A stretch of DNA of 38,781 nt from the NCBI RefSeq assembly GCF_006442315.1, contig NZ_VFVY01000035.1, forward strand, positions 1 to 38,781, given 5' to 3'. Positions 25,866-32,867 of this stretch are shown piece after piece. Origin of the DNA: Mesorhizobium sp. B2-3-4. GTDB lineage: Bacteria > Pseudomonadota > Alphaproteobacteria > Rhizobiales > Rhizobiaceae. Position 1 is the stretch's first letter. The number at the start of each line of letters is the position of its first letter. The notes below the pieces were generated by a model. The model ran no database searches. It saw nothing but the letters and a program-made list of their open reading frames with translations, and was not told where the DNA came from. A program made the translations under genes and the position numbers.

Positions 25866-26138
25866 CGCCTGGGCGAGGCCAATCCCGGCGCAACCAATGG
25901 CGCTTGGTTCCAGTATCCTCCAGCCGGGGCGGCGCCACTCGATCGGAAACAGCCTGACCAGCGGCCAAGGCTGGCGGACCGGGCATGATGCAGGCTTCCC
26001 CGGCCTGATCAGGGCCGCATTTCGCTAAGTCTCGCGCTTGTCGCGGAACCTCCGGCTTCGCGGCGCGTTTCCCGGCGTCTCATCAGCAGATCCCGCCAGG
26101 ATTTCCCCGAGCACTGCGACCGACCAGGAGCCCGCTTC

Positions 26139-26441
26139 ATGCATGACAAGCTGTTTCATTCGCCGGTGGCGTTGACCGTAGGCCTCGGCTTCAAGCGCGA
26201 AATCGCCTCGCTGGCCGAAATGCACGATTTCCTCACCAACTGGACAACCTCGCGCCGTGGTCCGCTCCATCGCCATGCCGTCGAGGCGTGTGGCCTGGCG
26301 CTCGAGGGGTGCATCACCAGGGACGAGGCGCGCCATGCGCTCGTCGAATTCGCTGAAGCCACCGGCATTCTCTGGCCGGAGTTCGAGCCGGTCATCGTGG
26401 CGCGACCCGTCGCGCGCGGCTATGGCGGCTACGCCGCCTGA
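26139..26441 (+). CDS. DUF982 family protein
   Basis: A 100-residue cytoplasmic protein with the DUF982 pattern: an N-terminal HSPVALTVGLGFKREIASLA strand-turn, then MHDFLTNW, a central LHRHAVEACGLALEG helix and DEARHALVEFAEATGI. DUF982 proteins are abundant in rhizobia, often in many copies, with no known function. AGGAG (26126-26130) lies 8 nt upstream of the ATG. A terminator-like hairpin follows the gene. Confidence 0.85.
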   Translation: MHDKLFHSPVALTVGLGFKREIASLAEMHDFLTNWTTSRRGPLHRHAVEACGLALEGCITRDEARHALVEFAEATGILWPEFEPVIVARPVARGYGGYAA

Positions 26442-26488
26442 CCGCCAAGCGCCTGTCGTCGTGGTGGTCAATCCGTACAACCACCACC

Positions 26489-26523
26489 GAAAGCCCGGCT
26501 TGGCCCTCCCGAGCCGGTCTTTC
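26489..26523 (+). terminator. Probable terminator of the DUF982 gene
   Basis: Stem gaaag-c-ccggct / agccgg-t-ctttc with one internal mismatch and an 11-nt loop, followed by ACTTTTG. It lies 47 nt past the stop. A separate 8-bp hairpin, gtggtggt/accaccac, lies just before it at 26461-26487. Confidence 0.6.
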
Positions 26524-26600
26524 ACTTTTGACCTGCTACACGGATGCCGACCCATCCAAAAAGACGCCGCTGCGCGGTTCGCTGGCAGGACCGGATGCCG

Positions 26601-26837
26601 TCAGTCGCACCAGCCGGATGAGATCACAAGCGATGCCTCGAAGATCTGGCGTCCGCTCTCGTCGCGCACCTTCACGGTAATGGCCGTGCGCTCGTTCTCG
26701 ATCATCTCGTCGCGAACGATATCGGGCAGGATGAGGATCGCCTCCCGTCGCAGGCGATCGCGCGTCTCGAAGACCTGACCGTGATCGTCCACGGTCAGGC
26801 CATCGCCATTGTAAAGGTCGAGAAAGTATCTGGGCAT
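26601..26837 (-). CDS. DUF6894-type small protein
   Basis: A 78-residue protein beginning MPRYFLDLYNGDGLTVDDHG, then a helix DRLRREAILILPDIVRDEM, and a strand pair TAITVKVRDESGRQIFEASLV. This MPRYFFDL...D.G pattern is the one I know from DUF6894 proteins, common small proteins of Rhizobiales with no assigned role. The start is ATG 26837; a longer frame to 26891 has no conserved sequence. It converges with the DUF982 gene and is divergent from the Crp/Fnr gene. Confidence 0.8.
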   Translation of the reverse strand: MPRYFLDLYNGDGLTVDDHGQVFETRDRLRREAILILPDIVRDEMIENERTAITVKVRDESGRQIFEASLVISSGWCD

Positions 26838-27057
26838 GGTGCGGCCGACCCCCCTAGCTGATGACGTCACCAAGAAAGAACTGACCGTCAATTCGCGGGC
26901 TAAGCCGTTGTTCCATCAGGGATGATTTTCCCTGGCAAATAAGCGCCATCTAACAAATGTTAATGCCCGCCGACGCCCGACGACCTAGTGCTTCGGTAAC
27001 CGCCTCTTGCTTTCGACAGTTGGCGATCGGCTCTGAGCCCTTTCGCTGGAGATAGCG

Positions 27058-27777
27058 GTGCTGGAATCCCTGTATCTGAATCTCGCCCAGCACGATGCGC
27101 TTTCCGATGCCGAAAAGGCACTGCTGGCCGAAGCGATGACGTTCGAGCGGCATTTCGCGACCGGCCAGGATATCGTCGCATCGGGTACACGGCCGACCTA
27201 TTCGACACTGATCCTCGACGGCCTGGCGGCGCGCTACAAGGTGCTGGAGAATGGCGGCCGGCAGTTCACCTCCCTGCAGGTGCCCGGCGATTTCGTCGAC
27301 CTCCATGCATTCCTGCTGAAGACCATGGATCACGGCATCGTTGCCATGTCGCCCTGTCATGTCATGTTCGCCGATCACAGCCGGCTTCGCGCCATCACCG
27401 AGGAAGCGCCGCATCTTACCCGGCTGCTATGGCTTGACACGCTGGTCGACGGCGCCATCCATCGCGAGTGGATCGTGGCGATGGGCCGCCGCTCGAAGAC
27501 CGCGCACCTTGCCCATCTCGTCTGTGAGCTTTTCGTGCGACTGCAGGTGGTGCAGCGCACCAACGGCATGAGTTTTCATCTGCCGCTCTCGCAGGCTGAA
27601 CTCGCCGATGTGCTTGGTCTTTCCGTCGTGCACATGAACCGGGTTATCGGCGCCCTGCGCAAGGTCGGTGTCGTCAACTGGGCAAATCACACGGTGACCA
27701 TCCTGGACTGGCACCGGCTGCAGGAGATCGCCGAGTTCGATCCGACCTATCTCAGCCTGACGCGAGAGCCGCGCTAA
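27058..27777 (+). CDS. Crp/Fnr-family transcription regulator
   Basis: A 239-residue regulator. Residues 1 to about 145 form a cyclic-nucleotide-binding-type beta-barrel (FATGQDIVASGTRPTYSTLI and FTSLQVPGDFVDLHAFLL), then a dimer helix, then a winged helix-turn-helix (LPLSQAELADVLGLSVVHMN, RVIGALRKVGVV). It lacks the N-terminal Cys cluster of FNR and a clear cAMP-contact set, so the signal is unknown. The GTG start has GGAG 6 nt upstream. A small inverted repeat, TAACA-AA-TGTTA, lies at 26951-26962 in its promoter region. It lies 232 nt upstream of the kdp genes on the same strand and could regulate them, but similar regulators are numerous in rhizobia. Confidence 0.9.
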   Translation: MLESLYLNLAQHDALSDAEKALLAEAMTFERHFATGQDIVASGTRPTYSTLILDGLAARYKVLENGGRQFTSLQVPGDFVDLHAFLLKTMDHGIVAMSPCHVMFADHSRLRAITEEAPHLTRLLWLDTLVDGAIHREWIVAMGRRSKTAHLAHLVCELFVRLQVVQRTNGMSFHLPLSQAELADVLGLSVVHMNRVIGALRKVGVVNWANHTVTILDWHRLQEIAEFDPTYLSLTREPR

Positions 27778-27823
27778 AGCGTATCCGGCAAGCCGCACGG
27801 CTCTTCAATGCCGCGCCGCGCCC

Positions 27824-27879
27824 GAAACCTTTATGAAATTCCTATTTCTTTGCGCCCCGCGCCGCCTCGAACCTTTATG
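27824..27879 (+). promoter_or_regulatory. Direct repeat upstream of kdp, candidate regulator-binding sites
   Basis: gaaacctttatg at 27824-27835 and gaacctttatg at 27869-27879 recur 44 bp apart, each preceded by a cgccgcg/gcgccgcc-like stretch. That is about four helical turns, in the only sizeable gap before kdp. OmpR-type regulators such as KdpE bind direct repeats, so these are candidates; no experimentally known rhizobial KdpE site was used for comparison. Confidence 0.4.
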
Positions 27880-28009
27880 GCGATCGGGTCCATATTCACG
27901 TCACAAAGATTTGGACGCCGCCGACGATGGATATGCGGCGGCATTGTCACGGTATTGCGAGCCTTTCTGGGAAAGGCGCAAAGTACAAAGCGCACAAGGA
28001 GCAGGCAAA

Positions 28010-28090
28010 ATGGACGTCGTCGTTGTCGGCATAGGGGTTTTGTTTTTCGCTCTGTCGCTCGCCTACGTCAAAGCCTGCGACAGAATTTGA
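28010..28090 (+). CDS. 26-residue single-helix protein at the head of the kdp operon
   Basis: Encodes MDVVVVGIGVLFFALSLAYV followed by KACDRI and a stop. AAGGAG lies 8 nt upstream, one of the best ribosome sites in the region. Nearly all of it is one membrane helix, ending in a basic, Cys-containing tail. It is 16 nt upstream of kdpF and resembles KdpF in size and topology, though not in sequence. I infer a small accessory membrane peptide of the Kdp complex; no characterised protein is matched. Confidence 0.72.
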   Translation: MDVVVVGIGVLFFALSLAYVKACDRI

Positions 28091-28106
28091 GTGAAAGGAT
28101 CGAACC

Positions 28107-28196
28107 ATGCTTGTCGACTACATCCTCGGTGGAGGCGTGACCTTGTTCCTGCTCGCTTACCTGACCTACGCCCTCATCCGGCCAGAACGCTTCTGA
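28107..28196 (+). CDS. kdpF: KdpF, small stabilising subunit of the K+-ATPase
   Basis: A 29-residue protein, MLVDYILGGGVTLFLLAYLT then YALIRPERF. The single helix and the Y-A-L-(I/L)-x-PE-x-F ending are the recognised KdpF pattern. AAAGGA lies about 7 nt upstream. KdpF is a membrane peptide that stabilises the KdpABC complex at low potassium. kdpA begins 22 nt downstream. Confidence 0.95.
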   Translation: MLVDYILGGGVTLFLLAYLTYALIRPERF

Positions 28197-28218
28197 CCAG
28201 CGCACGGAAAGCCCCATC

Positions 28219-29922
28219 ATGACCATAAATGGCTGGATACAGATCCTCATTTTCTGCGGGATCCTCGTTTTGCTGGTGAAGCCGCTTGGCGGCTACATGC
28301 ACCGCGTCTTCAATGGTGATCGCACGCCGCTTTCGCCGGTCTTCGGCCCGCTCGAGCGCGGGCTCTACCGCATTTGCGGAACCAGCGATCGGGAGGAGCA
28401 GCACTGGACCACCTATGCGGTGGCACTGCTGCTGTTCAACCTGGCGGGCTTCCTCGGGCTCTATGTCCTGCAGCGCCTGCAAGGCAGCCTGCCTTACAAT
28501 CCGGCCGGCATGAGCGCGGTCGACCCGGCGCTCGCCTTCAACACCGCCGCCAGCTTCATGACCAACACCAACTGGCAGAACTACGGCGGCGAAAGCACGA
28601 TGTCCTACCTCGTGCAGATGGCCGGCCTGACGGTGCAGAATTTTGTTTCGGCCGCCACCGGCATCGCCATCGCGATTGCCCTGATCCGCGGCTTTGCCCG
28701 TGCTTCCGGGAAATCGATCGGCAATTTCTGGGTCGATATGACGCGTGCCACGCTCTACGTGCTTTTGCCGCTCTGCATCGTGCTCACCCTGGTCTATGTC
28801 TGGCTCGGCATGCCGCAGACGCTCGGGCCGTATGTCGACGCGACCACGCTGGAAGGCGCCAAGCAGACCATCGCGCTCGGCCCGGTCGCCTCGCAGGTCG
28901 CCATCAAGATGCTCGGCACCAATGGCGGCGGGTTCTTCAACGCCAATGCGGCGCATCCCTTCGAGAACCCCGACGCCATCTCCAACCTGATCCAGATGCT
29001 GTCGATCTTCGTCGTCGGCGCCGCCTTGACCAATGTCTTCGGCCGCATGGTCGGCAACCAGCGCCAGGGCTGGGCGATCCTGGCTTCGATGGGCGTGCTG
29101 TTCATCGCCGGCGTCGTCGTCTGCTACTGGGCTGAAGCCGCCGGCAATCCCCTGGTCCATGCGCTGGGCATCGACGGCGGCAACATGGAGGGCAAGGAAA
29201 CCCGTTTCGGCATCGCGCTCTCGGCTTTGTTCGCGGTCATCACCACGGCCGCCTCCTGTGGCGCGGTCAACGCCATGCATGACAGCTTCACCGCGCTCGG
29301 CGGCATGATCCCGCTCATCAATATGCAGCTGGGCGAGGTTATCGTCGGCGGCGTCGGCGCCGGTTTCTACGGCATGCTGATGTTCATCCTGATCGCCGTC
29401 TTCGTCGCCGGCCTGATGGTCGGCCGCACGCCCGAATATCTGGGCAAGAAGATCGAGGCCAAGGAGGTCAAGATGGCGATGCTGGCTATCCTGTGCCTGC
29501 CGCTGGCGATGCTGGTCTTCACGGCCATCGCCGTGGTGCTGCCGAGCGCGGTTGCCTCGATCGCCAATGGCGGGCCGCACGGCTTCTCCGAGATCCTCTA
29601 CGCCTACACTTCGGCGGCAGCCAATAACGGTTCTGCCTTCGGCGGTCTGAGCGGCAACACACCCTGGTACAACATCACCATCGGCATCGGCATGCTGATG
29701 GGCCGCTTCCTGGTCATCATCCCGGCGCTCGCCATTGCCGGCGCGCTGGCGGCGAAGAAGACCGTGCCCGCCTCGGCCGGCACCTTCCCTACCGACGGCC
29801 CGCTGTTCGTCGGGCTGCTGGTCGGCGTCATCGTCATCGTCGGCGGCCTGACCTTCTTCCCGGCGCTCGCCGTCGGCCCGATCGTTGAGCACCTGGCGAT
29901 GATCCATGGACAGACATTCTGA
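28219..29922 (+). CDS. kdpA: KdpA, potassium-channel-like subunit of the K+-ATPase
   Basis: A 567-residue polytopic inner-membrane protein that selects and binds K+ in the KdpFABC pump. The four pore-loop repeats are visible: SFMTNTNWQNYGGE, GTNGGGFFNANAAHPFENP, ASCGAVNAMHDSFTALGG and AANNGSAFGGLSG. Their glycines form the selectivity filter. Length is as in E. coli (557). A GGAAAG site precedes the ATG. The gene is followed after 7 nt by a small extra ORF rather than directly by kdpB. Confidence 0.97.
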   Translation: MTINGWIQILIFCGILVLLVKPLGGYMHRVFNGDRTPLSPVFGPLERGLYRICGTSDREEQHWTTYAVALLLFNLAGFLGLYVLQRLQGSLPYNPAGMSAVDPALAFNTAASFMTNTNWQNYGGESTMSYLVQMAGLTVQNFVSAATGIAIAIALIRGFARASGKSIGNFWVDMTRATLYVLLPLCIVLTLVYVWLGMPQTLGPYVDATTLEGAKQTIALGPVASQVAIKMLGTNGGGFFNANAAHPFENPDAISNLIQMLSIFVVGAALTNVFGRMVGNQRQGWAILASMGVLFIAGVVVCYWAEAAGNPLVHALGIDGGNMEGKETRFGIALSALFAVITTAASCGAVNAMHDSFTALGGMIPLINMQLGEVIVGGVGAGFYGMLMFILIAVFVAGLMVGRTPEYLGKKIEAKEVKMAMLAILCLPLAMLVFTAIAVVLPSAVASIANGGPHGFSEILYAYTSAAANNGSAFGGLSGNTPWYNITIGIGMLMGRFLVIIPALAIAGALAAKKTVPASAGTFPTDGPLFVGLLVGVIVIVGGLTFFPALAVGPIVEHLAMIHGQTF

Positions 29923-29929
29923 GGCTGCC

Positions 29930-30145
29930 ATGTCTTGGTTCAACAACAAGCGTCGCAATGTCGGGCATCGGACCGACCCGGGGAGGGAGGGACTACCGCC
30001 TCCTTTCCCGACCATGTCGACGTTTTTCGGCATCGCCGCCGCCATGATCGCACTGTGGCTGCTGGCCTACGGGCTTCCCCATCTCTTTTCGGCATCCGAC
30101 CAATCGGCGCCGCACACCAACACTGAAGCCGGAGCTTCAAAATGA
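29930..30145 (+). CDS. 71-residue single-pass membrane protein inserted between kdpA and kdpB
   Basis: Encodes a basic, Pro-containing N-terminus (MSWFNNKRRNVGHRTDPGRE), one hydrophobic helix at about residues 30-54 (STFFGIAAAMIALWLLAYGL) and a short polar tail ending GASK. GAGG lies 5 nt upstream of the ATG, and the stop overlaps the kdpB start as ATGA, so kdpB translation is probably coupled to it. Positive charge before the helix predicts a cytoplasmic N-terminus. It is not KdpF, A, B or C. Spacing and overlap strongly suggest a real gene and possibly an extra Kdp subunit or assembly factor. I know no described homologue. Confidence 0.75.
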   Translation: MSWFNNKRRNVGHRTDPGREGLPPPFPTMSTFFGIAAAMIALWLLAYGLPHLFSASDQSAPHTNTEAGASK

Positions 30146-32235
30146 GCCAGTCAAAATCCGCGAGCATCATGGATGCCCGCATCCTGTGGCCCGCCATCGG
30201 CGGTGCCTTTCGCAAACTCGACCCACGCACGCTGGCCCGCAATCCGGTGATGTTCGTCGTCGCCGTCGTGTCGGCGCTGACATCGGTGCTGTTCGTCAAG
30301 GACCTCGTCACCGGCGGCGGCGACCTGCGCTTCACGCTGCAGATCATCATCTGGCTGTGGTTCACGGTGCTGTTCGCCAATTTCGCCGAAGCCGTCGCCG
30401 AAGGGCGCGGCAAGGCGCAGGCGGATTCGCTGCGCAAGGCGCGCACCGAAACCCAGGCGAAGCTGCTGGCCGGCGAGGACCGGACCAAATTCAGGCTGGT
30501 GCCGGGCACCAGCCTGAAGGTCGGTGACATCGTGCTGGTCGAGGCCGGCGACATCATCCCATCCGACGGTGAGGTGGTGGAAGGCGTAGCCTCGGTCAAC
30601 GAGGCAGCGATCACGGGCGAGTCCGCGCCGGTGATCCGCGAATCCGGCGGCGACCGTTCGGCGGTCACAGGCGGCACGCAGGTGCTGTCCGACTGGATCC
30701 GCGTGCGCATCACGGCTGCGTCCGGACACACTTTCCTGGATCGCATGATCTCGCTGGTCGAAGGTGCCGAGCGCCAGAAGACGCCGAACGAGATCGCGCT
30801 CAACATCCTGCTCGTCGGCATGACGCTGATCTTCGTGCTGGCCACCGCGACCATCCCGAGCTTTGCCTCCTACTCGGGCGGTTATATCTCGGTGACCGTG
30901 CTCGTCGCGCTGTTCGTGACGCTGATCCCGACCACGATCGGCGCGCTGCTGTCGGCCATCGGTATTGCCGGCATGGACCGCCTGGTGCGCTTCAACGTGC
31001 TGGCCATGTCGGGCCGCGCCGTCGAAGCCGCCGGTGACGTCGACACGCTGCTGCTCGACAAGACCGGAACCATCACGCTGGGCAACCGCCAGGCGACGGA
31101 ATTCCGCCCGGTCAAGGGCGTCAGCGAGCAGGAACTGGCCGATGCCGCCCAGCTTGCATCGCTCGCCGACGAGACGCCGGAAGGCCGCTCGATCGTGGTT
31201 CTGGCCAAGGAGAAATACGCCATCCGCGCCCGCGACATGGCGACGTTGCACGCCACTTTCGTGCCGTTCACCGCGCAGACCCGCATGAGCGGCGTCGACA
31301 TAGACGGTTCCTCGGTGCGCAAGGGCGCGGTCGATTCGATCCTGACCTATGTCAGCCAGCCGACATCGGCCGCGCATGGCACACGGCCGGGTAGCGACAC
31401 CGTGCGCGATTTGCAGGCGATCGCCGACGAGGTCGCCAAATCGGGCGGTACGCCGCTGGCGGTCGAAAGGGATGGGCGGCTGCTCGGCGTCATCCACCTG
31501 AAGGACATCGTCAAGGGCGGCATCCGCGAACGCTTCGCCGAGTTGCGCAGCATGGGCATCCGCACGGTGATGATCACCGGCGACAATCCGATGACGGCGG
31601 CTGCCATCGCGGCGGAAGCCGGCGTCGACGACTTCCTCGCCCAGGCCACGCCCGAGGACAAGCTGAAGCTGATCCGCGACGAGCAGGCCAAGGGCAAGCT
31701 GGTCGCCATGTGCGGCGACGGCACCAACGACGCGCCGGCACTCGCCCAGGCCGATGTCGGCGTGGCCATGAACACCGGCACCGTCGCCGCCCGCGAGGCC
31801 GGCAATATGGTCGATCTCGACAGCGATCCGACCAAGCTGATCGAGATCGTCGAGATCGGCAAGGCGCTCCTGATGACACGCGGTTCGCTGACGACATTCT
31901 CCATCGCCAATGACGTGGCCAAGTACTTCGCCATCATCCCGGCGATGTTCGCCGTCTTCTACGTCGCGCCCGGCCAGACCACCGGCCCCTTGCAGGCGCT
32001 CAACATCATGCACCTGGCGACACCGCAGAGCGCCATCCTGTCGGCCATCATCTTCAACGCGCTGATCATCATCGCGCTGATCCCGCTGTCGCTGCGCGGC
32101 GTGAAATACCGGGCGATCGGCGCCGGTGCGCTGCTCAGCCGCAACCTTCTCGTCTACGGCCTCGGCGGCATCATCGTGCCGTTCGTCGGCATCAAGATTA
32201 TCGACATGGCCGTCACGGCCCTCGGCCTTGCATAA
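30142..32235 (+). CDS. kdpB: KdpB, P-type ATPase catalytic subunit
   Basis: A 697-residue type IA P-type ATPase that drives K+ import with KdpA. Visible: the actuator motif ITGES, the phosphorylation motif LLLDKTGT with Asp306 (codon 31057), and the hinge motif MCGDGTNDAPALAQADVGVA. Membrane segments include FVTLIPTTIGALLSAIGIAG, which carries the proton-path residues of the family. Length and residue numbering match the E. coli enzyme (Asp307). The ATG overlaps the stop of the preceding small gene, and kdpC follows 11 nt later. Confidence 0.98.
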   Translation: MSQSKSASIMDARILWPAIGGAFRKLDPRTLARNPVMFVVAVVSALTSVLFVKDLVTGGGDLRFTLQIIIWLWFTVLFANFAEAVAEGRGKAQADSLRKARTETQAKLLAGEDRTKFRLVPGTSLKVGDIVLVEAGDIIPSDGEVVEGVASVNEAAITGESAPVIRESGGDRSAVTGGTQVLSDWIRVRITAASGHTFLDRMISLVEGAERQKTPNEIALNILLVGMTLIFVLATATIPSFASYSGGYISVTVLVALFVTLIPTTIGALLSAIGIAGMDRLVRFNVLAMSGRAVEAAGDVDTLLLDKTGTITLGNRQATEFRPVKGVSEQELADAAQLASLADETPEGRSIVVLAKEKYAIRARDMATLHATFVPFTAQTRMSGVDIDGSSVRKGAVDSILTYVSQPTSAAHGTRPGSDTVRDLQAIADEVAKSGGTPLAVERDGRLLGVIHLKDIVKGGIRERFAELRSMGIRTVMITGDNPMTAAAIAAEAGVDDFLAQATPEDKLKLIRDEQAKGKLVAMCGDGTNDAPALAQADVGVAMNTGTVAAREAGNMVDLDSDPTKLIEIVEIGKALLMTRGSLTTFSIANDVAKYFAIIPAMFAVFYVAPGQTTGPLQALNIMHLATPQSAILSAIIFNALIIIALIPLSLRGVKYRAIGAGALLSRNLLVYGLGGIIVPFVGIKIIDMAVTALGLA

Positions 32236-32246
32236 GGATCATTGCG

Positions 32247-32810
32247 ATGCTCAAGCAAATCAGACCCGCGATCATCATGATCGTCTTCTTCACCGTGTTG
32301 ACCGGGCTCGTCTATCCCATCGGCATGACCGGCATCGCGCAGGCGCTGTTCCCGCGCCAGGCCAATGGCAGCCTGATCGAGAAGGACGGCAAGGTGATCG
32401 GTTCCGAACTGATCGGCCAGGCCTTCGCCAGCGACAGATATTTCCATGGCAGGCTTTCGGCGGCCGGCAACGGCTACGATGCCGGCGCCTCCGGCGGTGC
32501 CAATCTCGGCCCGACCAACCCGAAGCTCATCGAGCGCATCAAAGGCGATGCAGAAAAGCTGAAGGCGGAGAATCCGAACGCGCCGGTGCCGATGGACCTG
32601 GTGACGACATCGGGCAGCGGTCTTGACCCGCACATCAGCCCGGATGCCGCCTATTTCCAGGTTCCGCGCGTGGCGAAGGCCCGGGGCGTCGACGAAGCCA
32701 AGGTCAAGGCGCTCGTCGACAGCCAGATCGAGGACCGGGAATTGGCCGTGCTCGGCGAGCCGGTGGTCAATGTTCTGGCGCTCAACCTGGCGCTGGATGC
32801 CGCGAAATAG
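32247..32810 (+). CDS. kdpC: KdpC, assembly/affinity subunit of the K+-ATPase
   Basis: A 187-residue protein with one N-terminal membrane helix (IRPAIIMIVFFTVLTGLVYP) and a periplasmic domain holding the family segments GSELIGQAF, YFHGRLSAAG, GANLGPTNP and SGSGLDPHISPDAA. KdpC stabilises the complex and raises K+ affinity. It is the last structural gene, and a strong hairpin separates it from kdpD. Confidence 0.97.
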   Translation: MLKQIRPAIIMIVFFTVLTGLVYPIGMTGIAQALFPRQANGSLIEKDGKVIGSELIGQAFASDRYFHGRLSAAGNGYDAGASGGANLGPTNPKLIERIKGDAEKLKAENPNAPVPMDLVTTSGSGLDPHISPDAAYFQVPRVAKARGVDEAKVKALVDSQIEDRELAVLGEPVVNVLALNLALDAAK

Positions 32811-32819
32811 TTGATGGCC

Positions 32820-32850
32820 GGCGCCGGGGATCGACACCGTCCCCGGCGCC
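32820..32850 (+). promoter_or_regulatory. Intercistronic hairpin between kdpC and kdpD
   Basis: Perfect 11-bp stem (ggcgccgggga / tccccggcgcc) with a 9-nt loop, 10 nt past the kdpC stop and 18 nt before the kdpD ATG. There is no T-tract. It probably lowers kdpDE expression relative to kdpFABC, or protects the upstream mRNA from 3' exonucleases. Confidence 0.7.
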
Positions 32851-32867
32851 ATTCATGATCGGACCCG

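Noticed and set aside
24369..26138. Integrative element at tRNA-Ser
   Set aside because: I saw no integrase gene and no second copy of the tRNA 3' end in the window, so an element cannot be claimed.
28107..28196. kdpF and the small upstream gene as chance ORFs
   Set aside because: Both have good ribosome sites and membrane-helix sequences, and kdpF matches the known C-terminal pattern, so they were kept as genes.
28174..32013. Two minus-strand frames of over 600 codons opposite kdpA and kdpB
   Set aside because: The kdpA, kdpB and small-gene frames on the plus strand carry all conserved residues; the antisense frames have no ribosome sites or family motifs.
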